From positions 1 through 13,605 of the forward strand of contig JADYYZ010000229.1 in the NCBI GenBank assembly GCA_020853405.1: DNA of 13,605 nucleotides. Reading direction: 5' to 3'. Below the pieces are notes generated by a model. The model did not search any database. It was given only the letters and a program-made list of their open reading frames with translations, and had not been told where the DNA came from. The stretch comes from Acetobacteraceae bacterium (GTDB lineage Bacteria > Pseudomonadota > Alphaproteobacteria > Acetobacterales > Acetobacteraceae). Numbering within the stretch: the first letter of the stretch is position 1; every line of letters starts with the position of its first letter. A program made the translations under genes and the position numbers. Shown piece by piece: positions 6,012 through 12,314 of this stretch.

Positions 6012-6773
6012 CTAAAGGTTCAGATACTCGCCGCCGTTCACGTGCAGCGTCTGGCCGGTGATCCATTCCGCAGCCGGCGAGCAGAAGAAGCGCACGGCGG
6101 CGGCGATATCCTCGGGCCGGCCCTTGCGGCCGAGCGGGATCGCATCGTGCGCGGGTGGGGCCGCGCCCGCGGAAGCCGGACGCAGCGTATCGATCGTGCC
6201 GGGGGCGACGATGTTGGCGGTGATTCCCCATGGCGCCAGATCAAGCGCGAGGCCACGCAGCAGCGCCGCCATGCCGGCCTTGGCCGCCATCACGTGGCTG
6301 CGCCCCGGCGCCCCCTTGGTCGCGTGCATGCCGCCCAGGCCGATGATGCGGCCCGATCCCCTGCGGCCCGCCTCGGCGCCCCGGATCAATGCCGGGACGC
6401 ACGCCTGCACCAGGTTGTAGGTGCCGCCGAATGCGACCGCGACGATGCGCTCGAAATCCGCGCGGGGCATCGCGGGGAACGCGATGCTGCTGCGCGCCGC
6501 GGCGTTCGAGACCACGATATCGAGCGCGCCGAGCCGCACGCAGGCGGCGCTGACCAGGGCTTCGGCGGTGGCCGGATCGGCGGTATCGCCGTGCACCAGC
6601 TCGGCCGCCACCCCCTTGGCGCGCACCGCGGCGAGCACCGCATCCGCCTCGGCGCTCGGCCGTGCGCCGTGCACCACCACGGCCGCCCCCGCATCCGCCA
6701 GCGCCAGCGCGATCGCCCGCCCGATATTGCGGGCACTGCCGGTGACGATCGCAACCCTGCCCGCCAGCTCCAT
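6012..6773 (-). CDS. SDR-fold protein with degenerate active site
   Basis: A 253-residue short-chain dehydrogenase/reductase fold. The Rossmann motif TGSARNIGRA (res 11-20), NAA (90-92), APG (190-192) and the C-terminal GRPEDIAAAVRFF and ITGQTLHVNGG are clear, so NAD(P) binding is likely. The catalytic YxxxK is not intact: the region reads SHVMAAKAG, with Lys165 kept but Val161 where Tyr should be, and the usual Ser before it is replaced in GLGGMHA. Normal reductase chemistry is therefore doubtful. I recall other alphaproteobacterial SDRs with this LGGM...HV..AK pattern, so it may be a stable subgroup and not decay. I chose ATG 6773 because AAGGAGG lies 9 bases upstream and the fold begins there; the frame stays open to an ATG at 6845 with no supporting signal. 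It is divergent from the glutathione transferase gene across 84 bp that hold both ribosome sites but no convincing promoter. Confidence 0.88.
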   Translation of the reverse strand: MELAGRVAIVTGSARNIGRAIALALADAGAAVVVHGARPSAEADAVLAAVRAKGVAAELVHGDTADPATAEALVSAACVRLGALDIVVSNAAARSSIAFPAMPRADFERIVAVAFGGTYNLVQACVPALIRGAEAGRRGSGRIIGLGGMHATKGAPGRSHVMAAKAGMAALLRGLALDLAPWGITANIVAPGTIDTLRPASAGAAPPAHDAIPLGRKGRPEDIAAAVRFFCSPAAEWITGQTLHVNGGEYLNL

Positions 6774-6857
6774 GATCCGCGCCCTCCTTGATTCCGGGGC
6801 GGAGGCTGTCAGCATCGCGCCCACGCCACAAGCCTGGCACCACAAGGAGCGCGAGCG

Positions 6858-7562
6858 ATGTCAGCCCCCATCGAGGTCTATACCTGGCCGACGCCGAACG
6901 GCCACAAGGTGCATATCGTGCTTGAGGAGCTTGGCCTGCCCTACACCGTGATCGCGGTGAACATCGGCGCCGGCGAGCAGTTCAGCGAGAAGTTCCTGTC
7001 GATCACGCCGAACCACCGGATTCCCGCGATCATCGACCCCGACGGCCCGGGCGGCAAGCCGCTGCCGCTGTTCGAATCCGGCGCGATCCTGATCTACCTG
7101 GCCGAGAAGGCGGGCAGGCTGATCCCCCAGGACCCGGCGGCACGTTATGTCTGCCTGCAATGGGTGATGTTCCAGATGGGCGGGATCGGGCCGATGTTCG
7201 GCCAGTTCGGCCATTTCAACAACTATGCGCCCGAAAAGATCGCCTATGCCATCGAACGCTACGGCAACGAGGTGAAGCGCCTCTACCGGGTGCTCGACAA
7301 GCGCCTGGGCGAGGCAGAGTGGCTCGCCGGCGCGGAGTATTCGATCGCCGACATCATCACCTATCCGTGGCTGCGCTTTCCCGAACGGCGGGGCGTGGAT
7401 CTCGCCGACTATCCGAACGTGAAGCGCTGGTTCGAGATACTCGAAGCGCGGCCCGCGGTGCAGCGCGGCTGTGCGGTGCTGGCCGCGAATGTGCGGCAGG
7501 GCGAGATCACCGACAAGGAACGCGAGGTGCTGTTCGGCAGGACGCAGTTCGCCAGGCGATAG
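6858..7562 (+). CDS. yfcG: Glutathione transferase, YfcG/YghU (Nu-class) type disulfide reductase
   Basis: A 234-residue cytosolic glutathione transferase. The thioredoxin-like N-domain has PTPNGHKV (res 11-18) with Thr12 and Asn14, the residues that in YfcG contact glutathione in place of a catalytic Tyr/Ser/Cys. It also has NHRIPAIID (52-60) with the cis-Pro, and LFESGAILIYLAEK (71-84) with the glutathione-binding Glu-Ser. The helical C-domain contains the subgroup-specific QMGGIGPMFGQFGHFN (106-121) and YSIADI (161-166). The resemblance to E. coli YfcG, a disulfide-bond reductase with peroxidase activity, extends over most of the length, with a C-terminal tail of about 20 residues beyond it. 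ATG 6858 has AAGGAG 8 bases upstream. It probably protects against thiol or peroxide stress. It is followed by a stem-loop and then the kdp operon. Confidence 0.92.
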   Translation: MSAPIEVYTWPTPNGHKVHIVLEELGLPYTVIAVNIGAGEQFSEKFLSITPNHRIPAIIDPDGPGGKPLPLFESGAILIYLAEKAGRLIPQDPAARYVCLQWVMFQMGGIGPMFGQFGHFNNYAPEKIAYAIERYGNEVKRLYRVLDKRLGEAEWLAGAEYSIADIITYPWLRFPERRGVDLADYPNVKRWFEILEARPAVQRGCAVLAANVRQGEITDKEREVLFGRTQFARR

Positions 7563-7580
7563 CCTGGATCGGCGGCAGCG

Positions 7581-7609
7581 CCATCGACGCGCGCGCTGCG
7601 GCGCGATGG
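7581..7609 (+). terminator. Stem-loop after the glutathione transferase gene
   Basis: CCATCG-A-CGC (7581-7590) pairs with GCG-CGATGG (7601-7609), a 9-bp stem with one bulged A and a 10-base loop. It begins 18 bases after the stop codon. There is no T-run, so it is only a possible terminator separating this gene from kdp. Confidence 0.35.
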
Positions 7610-7630
7610 ATGGCGGCGAGGATCGCGCGT

Positions 7631-7649
7631 TTACGCGTTCGTTATGCGT
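7631..7649 (+). promoter_or_regulatory. Putative KdpE box: direct repeat at 11-bp pitch
   Basis: TTACGCGT (7631-7638) and TTATGCGT (7642-7649) match at 7 of 8 bases and start exactly 11 bases apart. That spacing is typical of direct half-sites bound by OmpR/PhoB-family response regulators, of which KdpE is one. It lies 77 bases before the first peptide of the kdp unit and is an AT-richer island in the 163-bp spacer. I could not identify a convincing -35/-10 pair downstream of it. Confidence 0.4.
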
Positions 7650-7698
7650 GCCCCCCGGATCGCAAATGGCGCCGTGACGCCGGGTTGAGCGAAATCTC

Positions 7699-7718
7699 CC
7701 GCGGACCAGCAACCGCGG
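7699..7718 (+). promoter_or_regulatory. Small hairpin just before the kdp leader peptide
   Basis: Two copies of the self-complementary hexamer CCGCGG (7699-7704 and 7713-7718) are separated by 8 bases. They can pair into a 6-bp GC stem ending 7 bases before the leader peptide ATG, where a ribosome binding site would be. No Shine-Dalgarno is visible there. It may modulate translation, or be chance in GC-rich DNA. Confidence 0.25.
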
Positions 7719-7725
7719 TGTGATC

Positions 7726-7809
7726 ATGCTCGACCTTCTCCTGCTGCTTCTTGGCCTCGGCTTCTTCGCGCTGATGGCGGCCTATGCCGCCTCCTGCGCC
7801 CGGGTCTAG
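7726..7809 (+). CDS. 27-residue membrane peptide at the head of the kdp operon
   Basis: A short open frame, MLDLLLLLLGLGFFALMAAY then AASCARV. It is a single hydrophobic helix (about res 2-21) with an acidic residue near the N-terminus and a short polar tail containing Cys and Arg. The stop codon forms part of the AGGGAG ribosome binding site of kdpF, so the two are translated in tandem. I recall similar peptides (acidic N-end, LGxGFFALxxxY core, C-terminal Cys-x-Arg) before kdpF in other proteobacteria, usually unannotated; this is from memory and unchecked. It is too like a conserved peptide, and too well spaced, to be a random frame. An accessory of the Kdp pump is inferred; the function is unknown. 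GTG 7720 is an alternative in-frame start two codons earlier. Confidence 0.7.
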   Translation: MLDLLLLLLGLGFFALMAAYAASCARV

Positions 7810-7819
7810 GGAGATCGCG

Positions 7820-7906
7820 ATGATCGAGCTCGTGCTGGGCGGCGCGGTCGCGCTCGGCCTTTTCATTTACCTGCTGTGGGCGCTGCTCAGCCCCGAAAGC
7901 CTCTGA
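7820..7906 (+). CDS. kdpF: K+-transporting ATPase subunit KdpF
   Basis: A 28-residue peptide (the E. coli protein has 29), MIELVLGGAVALGLFIYLLW followed by ALLSPESL. It has one transmembrane helix and the family's typical end, a Tyr-Leu-x-x-Ala-Leu-x-x-Pro/Ala-Glu pattern. KdpF sits at the KdpA/KdpB interface and stabilises the KdpFABC complex. AGGGAG lies 6 bases before the ATG and overlaps the stop codon of the preceding peptide. The stop is two bases from the kdpA ATG. Confidence 0.92.
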   Translation: MIELVLGGAVALGLFIYLLWALLSPESL

Positions 7907-7908
7907 CC

Positions 7909-9606
7909 ATGACCCTGTTCGGCTGGGCGCAGATCGCCCTGGTGCTCGGCGTGATCCTGCTCTCGGCGATCCCGCTTGCCCGCTACATCGATGCCGTCGC
8001 CGCGGGGCGCGTGCGGTTCCTCGCCGCGATCGAGCGCCCGTTCTACCGGCTGGCCCGGATCGACCCCGACCGCAGCCAGGGCTGGCAGGCCTATGCGGTG
8101 TCGATGCTGGCGGCGAACGCGGCCGGCTTCGTCATCCTCTACGCGATCCTGCGCCTGCAGGGCGTGCTGCCGCTGAACCCGCAGGGCTTCGATGCGCCCT
8201 CGCCGTGGCTTGCCTTCAACACGGCGGTGAGTTTCGTCACCAACACCAACTGGCAGAGCTACGGCGGCGAGAGCACCATGTCGTACCTGTCGCAGATGGC
8301 CGGGCTTGCGGTGCAGAACTTCCTCTCCGCCAGTTCCGGGGTCGCGCTGGCGCTCGCGCTCAGCCGCGCATTCGCGGCAGGCGGCCTCGATGCGCTGGGC
8401 AATTTCTGGGCCGACTTCGTGCGCATCACGCTGTACGTGCTGCTGCCGCTGGCGCTGGCGCTGGGCGCGGTGTTCGCCGTGCTCGGCCTGCCGCAGACCT
8501 TCGCGCCCTATGTCGAAGCCACCACGCTGGAAGGCGCGAGCCAGACCATTCCGCTGGGGCCGGTGGCACTCCAGGTCGCGATCAAGCATCTGGGCACGAA
8601 TGGAGGCGGCTTCTTCGGCGCCAACTCGGCGCACCCGTTCGAGGGACCGCTGGCGCTTGCCACCGCGCTGCAGATCTGGGGCCAGCAGGTGATCCCCTTC
8701 GCGATGGCGCTGGCGTTCGGCCACATCGTCGGCGATCCTCGCCAGGGGCGCGTGCTGGCAGGCGTGATGCTGGCCTACACCGTCGTCGGCACGCTGCTGA
8801 TCTACTGGGCGGAAGCATCGGGCAACCCGCTGCACATCGCGGCCGGCATCGACCCCGCGCTCGGCAACATGGAAGGCAAGGAGGTGCGGTTCGGCATGGC
8901 GCTGGCCGCGCTGTTCGCCGCCACCACCACCGGTGTCGCCTGTGGTGCCGTGAACGGCATGCTGGACAGTTTCACGCCGATCGGCGGCCTCGTGCCGATG
9001 TTCCTGATCCAGCTCGGCGAGCTGCTGCCCGGCGGCGCCGGCAGCGGCCTTTACGGCATGCTGGTGTTCGCGCTGCTCGCGGTATTCATTGCCGGGCTGA
9101 TGGTCGGCCGCACGCCCGAATATCTCGGCAAGAAGGTGCAGGCGCGCGAGCTGAAACTGGCGATGCTGGCGGTGCTCGTGCTGCCGGCGAGCATCCTGGG
9201 CTTCGCCGCGATCTCGCTGGTGCTGCCCTTTGCGGTCTCCTCGTTGCAGGATGCCGGGCCGCACGGCCTGTCGGAGATGCTGTACGCCTACAGCTCGGCG
9301 ACCGGCAACAACGGTTCGGCGTTCGGCGGCCTTGGCGCCGATACGCCCTGGCTGAACACGACGCTGGGCATCGCCATGCTGCTCGGCCGCTATGCCTATG
9401 TGGTGCCGGTGATGGCGATCGCCGGCTCGATCGGCGCCAAGGTCAAGGCACCTGCATCGGTCGGCACCTTCCCCACCCATGGCCCGCTGTTCGCCGGCCT
9501 GCTGGCCGGCGTGATCCTGATCGTGGGCGGGCTGAGCTTCCTGCCGGCGCTCGCGCTGGGGCCGCTCGCCGAGCATGTCGTGATGGCTGCCGGCAGGACA
9601 TTCTGA
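7909..9606 (+). CDS. kdpA: K+-transporting ATPase subunit KdpA (channel-like subunit)
   Basis: A 565-residue polytopic inner-membrane protein (E. coli 557) of the superfamily of K+ transporters. It selects K+ and passes it through the inter-subunit tunnel to KdpB. All four selectivity-filter loops are visible: TNTNWQSYGGE (res 111-121), GTNGGGFFGANSAHPFE (229-245), TTTGVACGAVN (339-349) and SATGNNGSAFGG (463-474). I start at ATG 7909, two bases after the kdpF stop; the frame is open further upstream but that part overlaps kdpF. No strong Shine-Dalgarno is present, so translation is likely coupled to kdpF. The gene is intact. Confidence 0.98.
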   Translation: MTLFGWAQIALVLGVILLSAIPLARYIDAVAAGRVRFLAAIERPFYRLARIDPDRSQGWQAYAVSMLAANAAGFVILYAILRLQGVLPLNPQGFDAPSPWLAFNTAVSFVTNTNWQSYGGESTMSYLSQMAGLAVQNFLSASSGVALALALSRAFAAGGLDALGNFWADFVRITLYVLLPLALALGAVFAVLGLPQTFAPYVEATTLEGASQTIPLGPVALQVAIKHLGTNGGGFFGANSAHPFEGPLALATALQIWGQQVIPFAMALAFGHIVGDPRQGRVLAGVMLAYTVVGTLLIYWAEASGNPLHIAAGIDPALGNMEGKEVRFGMALAALFAATTTGVACGAVNGMLDSFTPIGGLVPMFLIQLGELLPGGAGSGLYGMLVFALLAVFIAGLMVGRTPEYLGKKVQARELKLAMLAVLVLPASILGFAAISLVLPFAVSSLQDAGPHGLSEMLYAYSSATGNNGSAFGGLGADTPWLNTTLGIAMLLGRYAYVVPVMAIAGSIGAKVKAPASVGTFPTHGPLFAGLLAGVILIVGGLSFLPALALGPLAEHVVMAAGRTF

Positions 9607-9617
9607 GGATCATCGAC

Positions 9618-11696
9618 ATGGACATGACCGTACAGGTCGCGCACGCCGGCCAGGGGCGACGCGCCTCCCGGACCCGCACAAGCATCTTCGCCGAGCGCAC
9701 GCTGCTGCTGCGCGCGGGCGGGGAAGCGCTCCGCAAGCTCGATCCACGCAGCCTTGCGCGCAACCCGGTGATCTTCGTGACCGAAATCGTCGCGGCCCTG
9801 GTCAGCGTCCTGGCGCTCGGCGCGGCCTATCTGGGTCAGCCCTTCCTGTTCAGCCTGGCGATCGCCTTCTGGCTCTGGCTGACCGTGCTGTTTGCCACCT
9901 TCGCCGAGGCGGTGGCGGAAGGCCGAGGGCGCGCCCAGGCGGCAAGCCTGCGCAGTGCCCGCAGCGAGACCCGCGCCAAGGTGCTGCTGCGCCCCGACGA
10001 CCGCGTGCTCTGGGAACCGCGTGACGCCACCGAGCTCGGCGTCGGCGAATACGTGCTGGTCGAGGCCGGCGACCTGATCCCGTCCGACGGCGAAGTGGTG
10101 CAGGGCATCGCCAGCGTGAACGAGGCAGCGGTGACCGGCGAGAGCGCTCCCGTCATCCGCGAATCGGGCGGTGACCGCAGTGCCGTCACCGGCGGCACGC
10201 TGGTGGTTTCCGACTGGATCGTGGTGCGCATCACCGCCGCTTCCGGCAGCACCTTCCTCGACCGCATGATCGCGCTGGTCGAAGGTGCCTCGCGCCAGAA
10301 GACGCCGAACGAGATCGCGCTCGATATCCTGCTTGCCGGCATGACGATCATCTTCCTGATCGCCGTCGCGACGCTGGTCGGCTTCGCCACCTACAGCGGC
10401 ACGGCGCCCTCGGTGCCGGTGCTGGCCGCACTTCTGGTCACGCTGATCCCGACGACCATCGGCGGCCTGCTGTCGGCGATCGGCATCGCCGGCATGGACC
10501 GCCTGGTGCGCTTCAACGTGCTCGCGACCTCGGGCCGGGCGGTGGAGGCGGCGGGCGATGTCGATGTCATGCTGCTGGACAAGACGGGCACCGTCACCTT
10601 CGGCAACCGCGAGGCGGCCGCCTTTGTCGCCGCCCCCGGTGTCGATGATCGCGAACTGGCGACCGCGGCGGTGATGGCAAGCCTTGGCGACGAGACGCCG
10701 GAGGGCCGCTCGATCCTCGCCTTCGCGCGCGACCGCTACGGCATCGCCGAGCACGCCGTGCCGGCCGGCGCGCTGATCGTGCCGTTCACCGCCCAGACCC
10801 GCATCTCGGGCCTCGATGCGGGGGAAACGCGGTACCGCAAGGGCGCGGTGGAGAGCATCGCCAAGGCCCTTGCCGCGGCGGTGCCGGCGGAAATCTCGCA
10901 GGCGGTCGAGCGGATCGCCCACAATGGCGCCACGCCCCTCGCGGTCGCCCGCGACGGGCGTCTCCTGGGCCTGATCGAGCTCAAGGACATCGTCAAGCCC
11001 GGCATCCGCGACCGCTTCGCCGCGCTGCGCCAGATGGGTATCCGCACCGTGATGGTGACCGGCGACAACCGCCTGACTGCTGCCGCGATCGCCGCCGAGG
11101 CAGGGGTCGATGACTTCATCGCCGAGGCGACACCGGAGATGAAGCTCGCCTATATCCGCGCCGCGCAGGCCGAGGGGCGGCTGGTGGCGATGGCGGGCGA
11201 CGGCACCAACGATGCGCCGGCACTGGCCCAGGCCGATGTCGGGCTGGCGATGCAGACCGGCACCCAGGCCGCGCGCGAGGCCGGCAACATGGTCGATCTC
11301 GACAGCGACCCGACGAAACTGATCGAGGTGGTGGCGATCGGCAAGCAGCTGCTGATCACGCGCGGCGCGCTGACCACGTTCAGCATCGCCAACGATGTCG
11401 CGAAGTATTTCGCCATCCTGCCGGCGATCTTCGTGGCGAGCTATCCCGAGCTGGACGCGCTGAATGTCATGCAGCTGGCATCGCCGGAAAGCGCCATCAT
11501 GTCGGCGCTGATCTTCAACGCCCTCGTCATCGTCGCGCTGGTGCCGCTGGCATTGCGCGGCGTGCGCTACCGTGCCGTGGGGGCCGCGGCGCTGCTGCGG
11601 CACAACCTGCTGATCTATGGCCTGGGCGGAATCGCGGTGCCGTTCCTCGGCATCAAGCTGATCGACCTGCTCCTCACCCTGACCGGGATATTCTGA
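9618..11696 (+). CDS. kdpB: K+-transporting ATPase subunit KdpB (P-type ATPase)
   Basis: A 692-residue P-type ATPase (E. coli 682) that powers K+ uptake. In order: membrane helices near residues 50-95; the actuator domain with TGES (173-176); helices near 236-290 with the ion-site PTTIGGL (278-284); DKTGT (321-325) with phosphorylated Asp321; nucleotide domain around 330-450; TGDN (481-484); GDGTND (528-533); and C-terminal helices. The offset from E. coli is a constant 14 residues (Asp307 to Asp321), so Ser176 in TGES aligns with Ser162, whose phosphorylation inhibits the E. coli pump at high K+. ATG 9618 has GAGG 9 bases upstream; ATG 9624 is a possible alternative. The frame is open far upstream, but that is the shadow of kdpA. 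Confidence 0.98.
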   Translation: MDMTVQVAHAGQGRRASRTRTSIFAERTLLLRAGGEALRKLDPRSLARNPVIFVTEIVAALVSVLALGAAYLGQPFLFSLAIAFWLWLTVLFATFAEAVAEGRGRAQAASLRSARSETRAKVLLRPDDRVLWEPRDATELGVGEYVLVEAGDLIPSDGEVVQGIASVNEAAVTGESAPVIRESGGDRSAVTGGTLVVSDWIVVRITAASGSTFLDRMIALVEGASRQKTPNEIALDILLAGMTIIFLIAVATLVGFATYSGTAPSVPVLAALLVTLIPTTIGGLLSAIGIAGMDRLVRFNVLATSGRAVEAAGDVDVMLLDKTGTVTFGNREAAAFVAAPGVDDRELATAAVMASLGDETPEGRSILAFARDRYGIAEHAVPAGALIVPFTAQTRISGLDAGETRYRKGAVESIAKALAAAVPAEISQAVERIAHNGATPLAVARDGRLLGLIELKDIVKPGIRDRFAALRQMGIRTVMVTGDNRLTAAAIAAEAGVDDFIAEATPEMKLAYIRAAQAEGRLVAMAGDGTNDAPALAQADVGLAMQTGTQAAREAGNMVDLDSDPTKLIEVVAIGKQLLITRGALTTFSIANDVAKYFAILPAIFVASYPELDALNVMQLASPESAIMSALIFNALVIVALVPLALRGVRYRAVGAAALLRHNLLIYGLGGIAVPFLGIKLIDLLLTLTGIF

Positions 11697-11699
11697 ACC

Positions 11700-12287
11700 A
11701 TGCTCGCCATGCTGCGCGCCGGCCTTGTCGTGACCGGCCTGTTCACCCTGCTGCTGGGCATCGTGGTGCCCGTGCTGTTCACTGGCTTTGCCGGCGCCGT
11801 GCTGGCGCACCAGGCCGGAGGCAGCCTGGTCGTGCGCGACGGCAAGGTGGTCGGCTCCAGCCTGATCGGGCAGGGCTTCAGCGCCGGGCGCTATTTCCAC
11901 CCGCGGCCCTCGGCGACCAGCGAACCCGACCCCGACAAGCCGGGCAGCACCCGCCCCGCGCCGTACAACGCCGCCGCGTCGGGCGGCTCGAATCTCGGCC
12001 CCACCAGCGCTGGCCTGCTTTCGCAGGTGCAGCTTGGCGTTGCGGCAGAGGGGCGCGCGCCGGTACCGGCCGATGCGGTCACCGCCTCCGGCTCGGGGCT
12101 TGATCCGCACATCAGCCCGGCCAATGCCGCCCGCCAGGTCGCCCGCGTCGCCGCCGCCCGCGGGCTCGATCCTGCCAGGCTCGAAGCCCTGGTCGCGGCG
12201 AACACCCAGGGGCCGGAATTCGGCATACTGGGCGAGCCGCGGGTGAATGTGTTGCGTCTCAACCTGGCGCTGGACGCGCTGCGCTGA
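11700..12287 (+). CDS. kdpC: K+-transporting ATPase subunit KdpC
   Basis: A 195-residue subunit (E. coli 190) with a single N-terminal transmembrane helix (about res 7-35) and a periplasmic domain, thought to stabilise the complex and affect K+ affinity. Conserved stretches are GSSLIGQGF (52-60), FHPRPSA (66-72), YNAAASGGSNLGPTS and PVPADAVTASGSGLDPHISP. The C-terminus ends NLALDALR. The ATG follows the kdpB stop after three bases with no clear Shine-Dalgarno, so translational coupling is likely. The gene is intact. Confidence 0.97.
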   Translation: MLAMLRAGLVVTGLFTLLLGIVVPVLFTGFAGAVLAHQAGGSLVVRDGKVVGSSLIGQGFSAGRYFHPRPSATSEPDPDKPGSTRPAPYNAAASGGSNLGPTSAGLLSQVQLGVAAEGRAPVPADAVTASGSGLDPHISPANAARQVARVAAARGLDPARLEALVAANTQGPEFGILGEPRVNVLRLNLALDALR

Positions 12288-12302
12288 GGCGCCGGGCCGG
12301 TC

Positions 12303-12308
12303 TATCCT
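12303..12308 (+). promoter_or_regulatory. Possible -10 element for an internal kdpD promoter
   Basis: TATCCT ends 6 bases before the kdpD ATG, the layout expected for a leaderless transcript. There is no good -35 at 17 bases (TGCGCT). The kdpC-kdpD gap of 27 bases holds no Shine-Dalgarno close to the start. An internal promoter for the regulator genes near the end of kdpC is known in E. coli, which makes one here plausible. Confidence 0.3.
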
Positions 12309-12314
12309 TGCTGC

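Noticed and set aside
6774..6845. A 24-residue N-terminal extension of the SDR protein
   Set aside because: The strong AAGGAGG lies between this ATG and the fold start, directly serving ATG 6773, and the extension has no SDR homology features.
7563..7725. A c-di-AMP (ydaO-type) riboswitch before kdp
   Set aside because: Such switches precede K+ transport genes mainly in Gram-positive bacteria. I see none of the extended structured leader expected, and the spacer is short.
7867..9576. A 569-codon minus-strand open frame opposite kdpA
   Set aside because: Same antisense shadow pattern (His/Arg/Gln-rich, no motif), fully covered by kdpA with its four filter loops.
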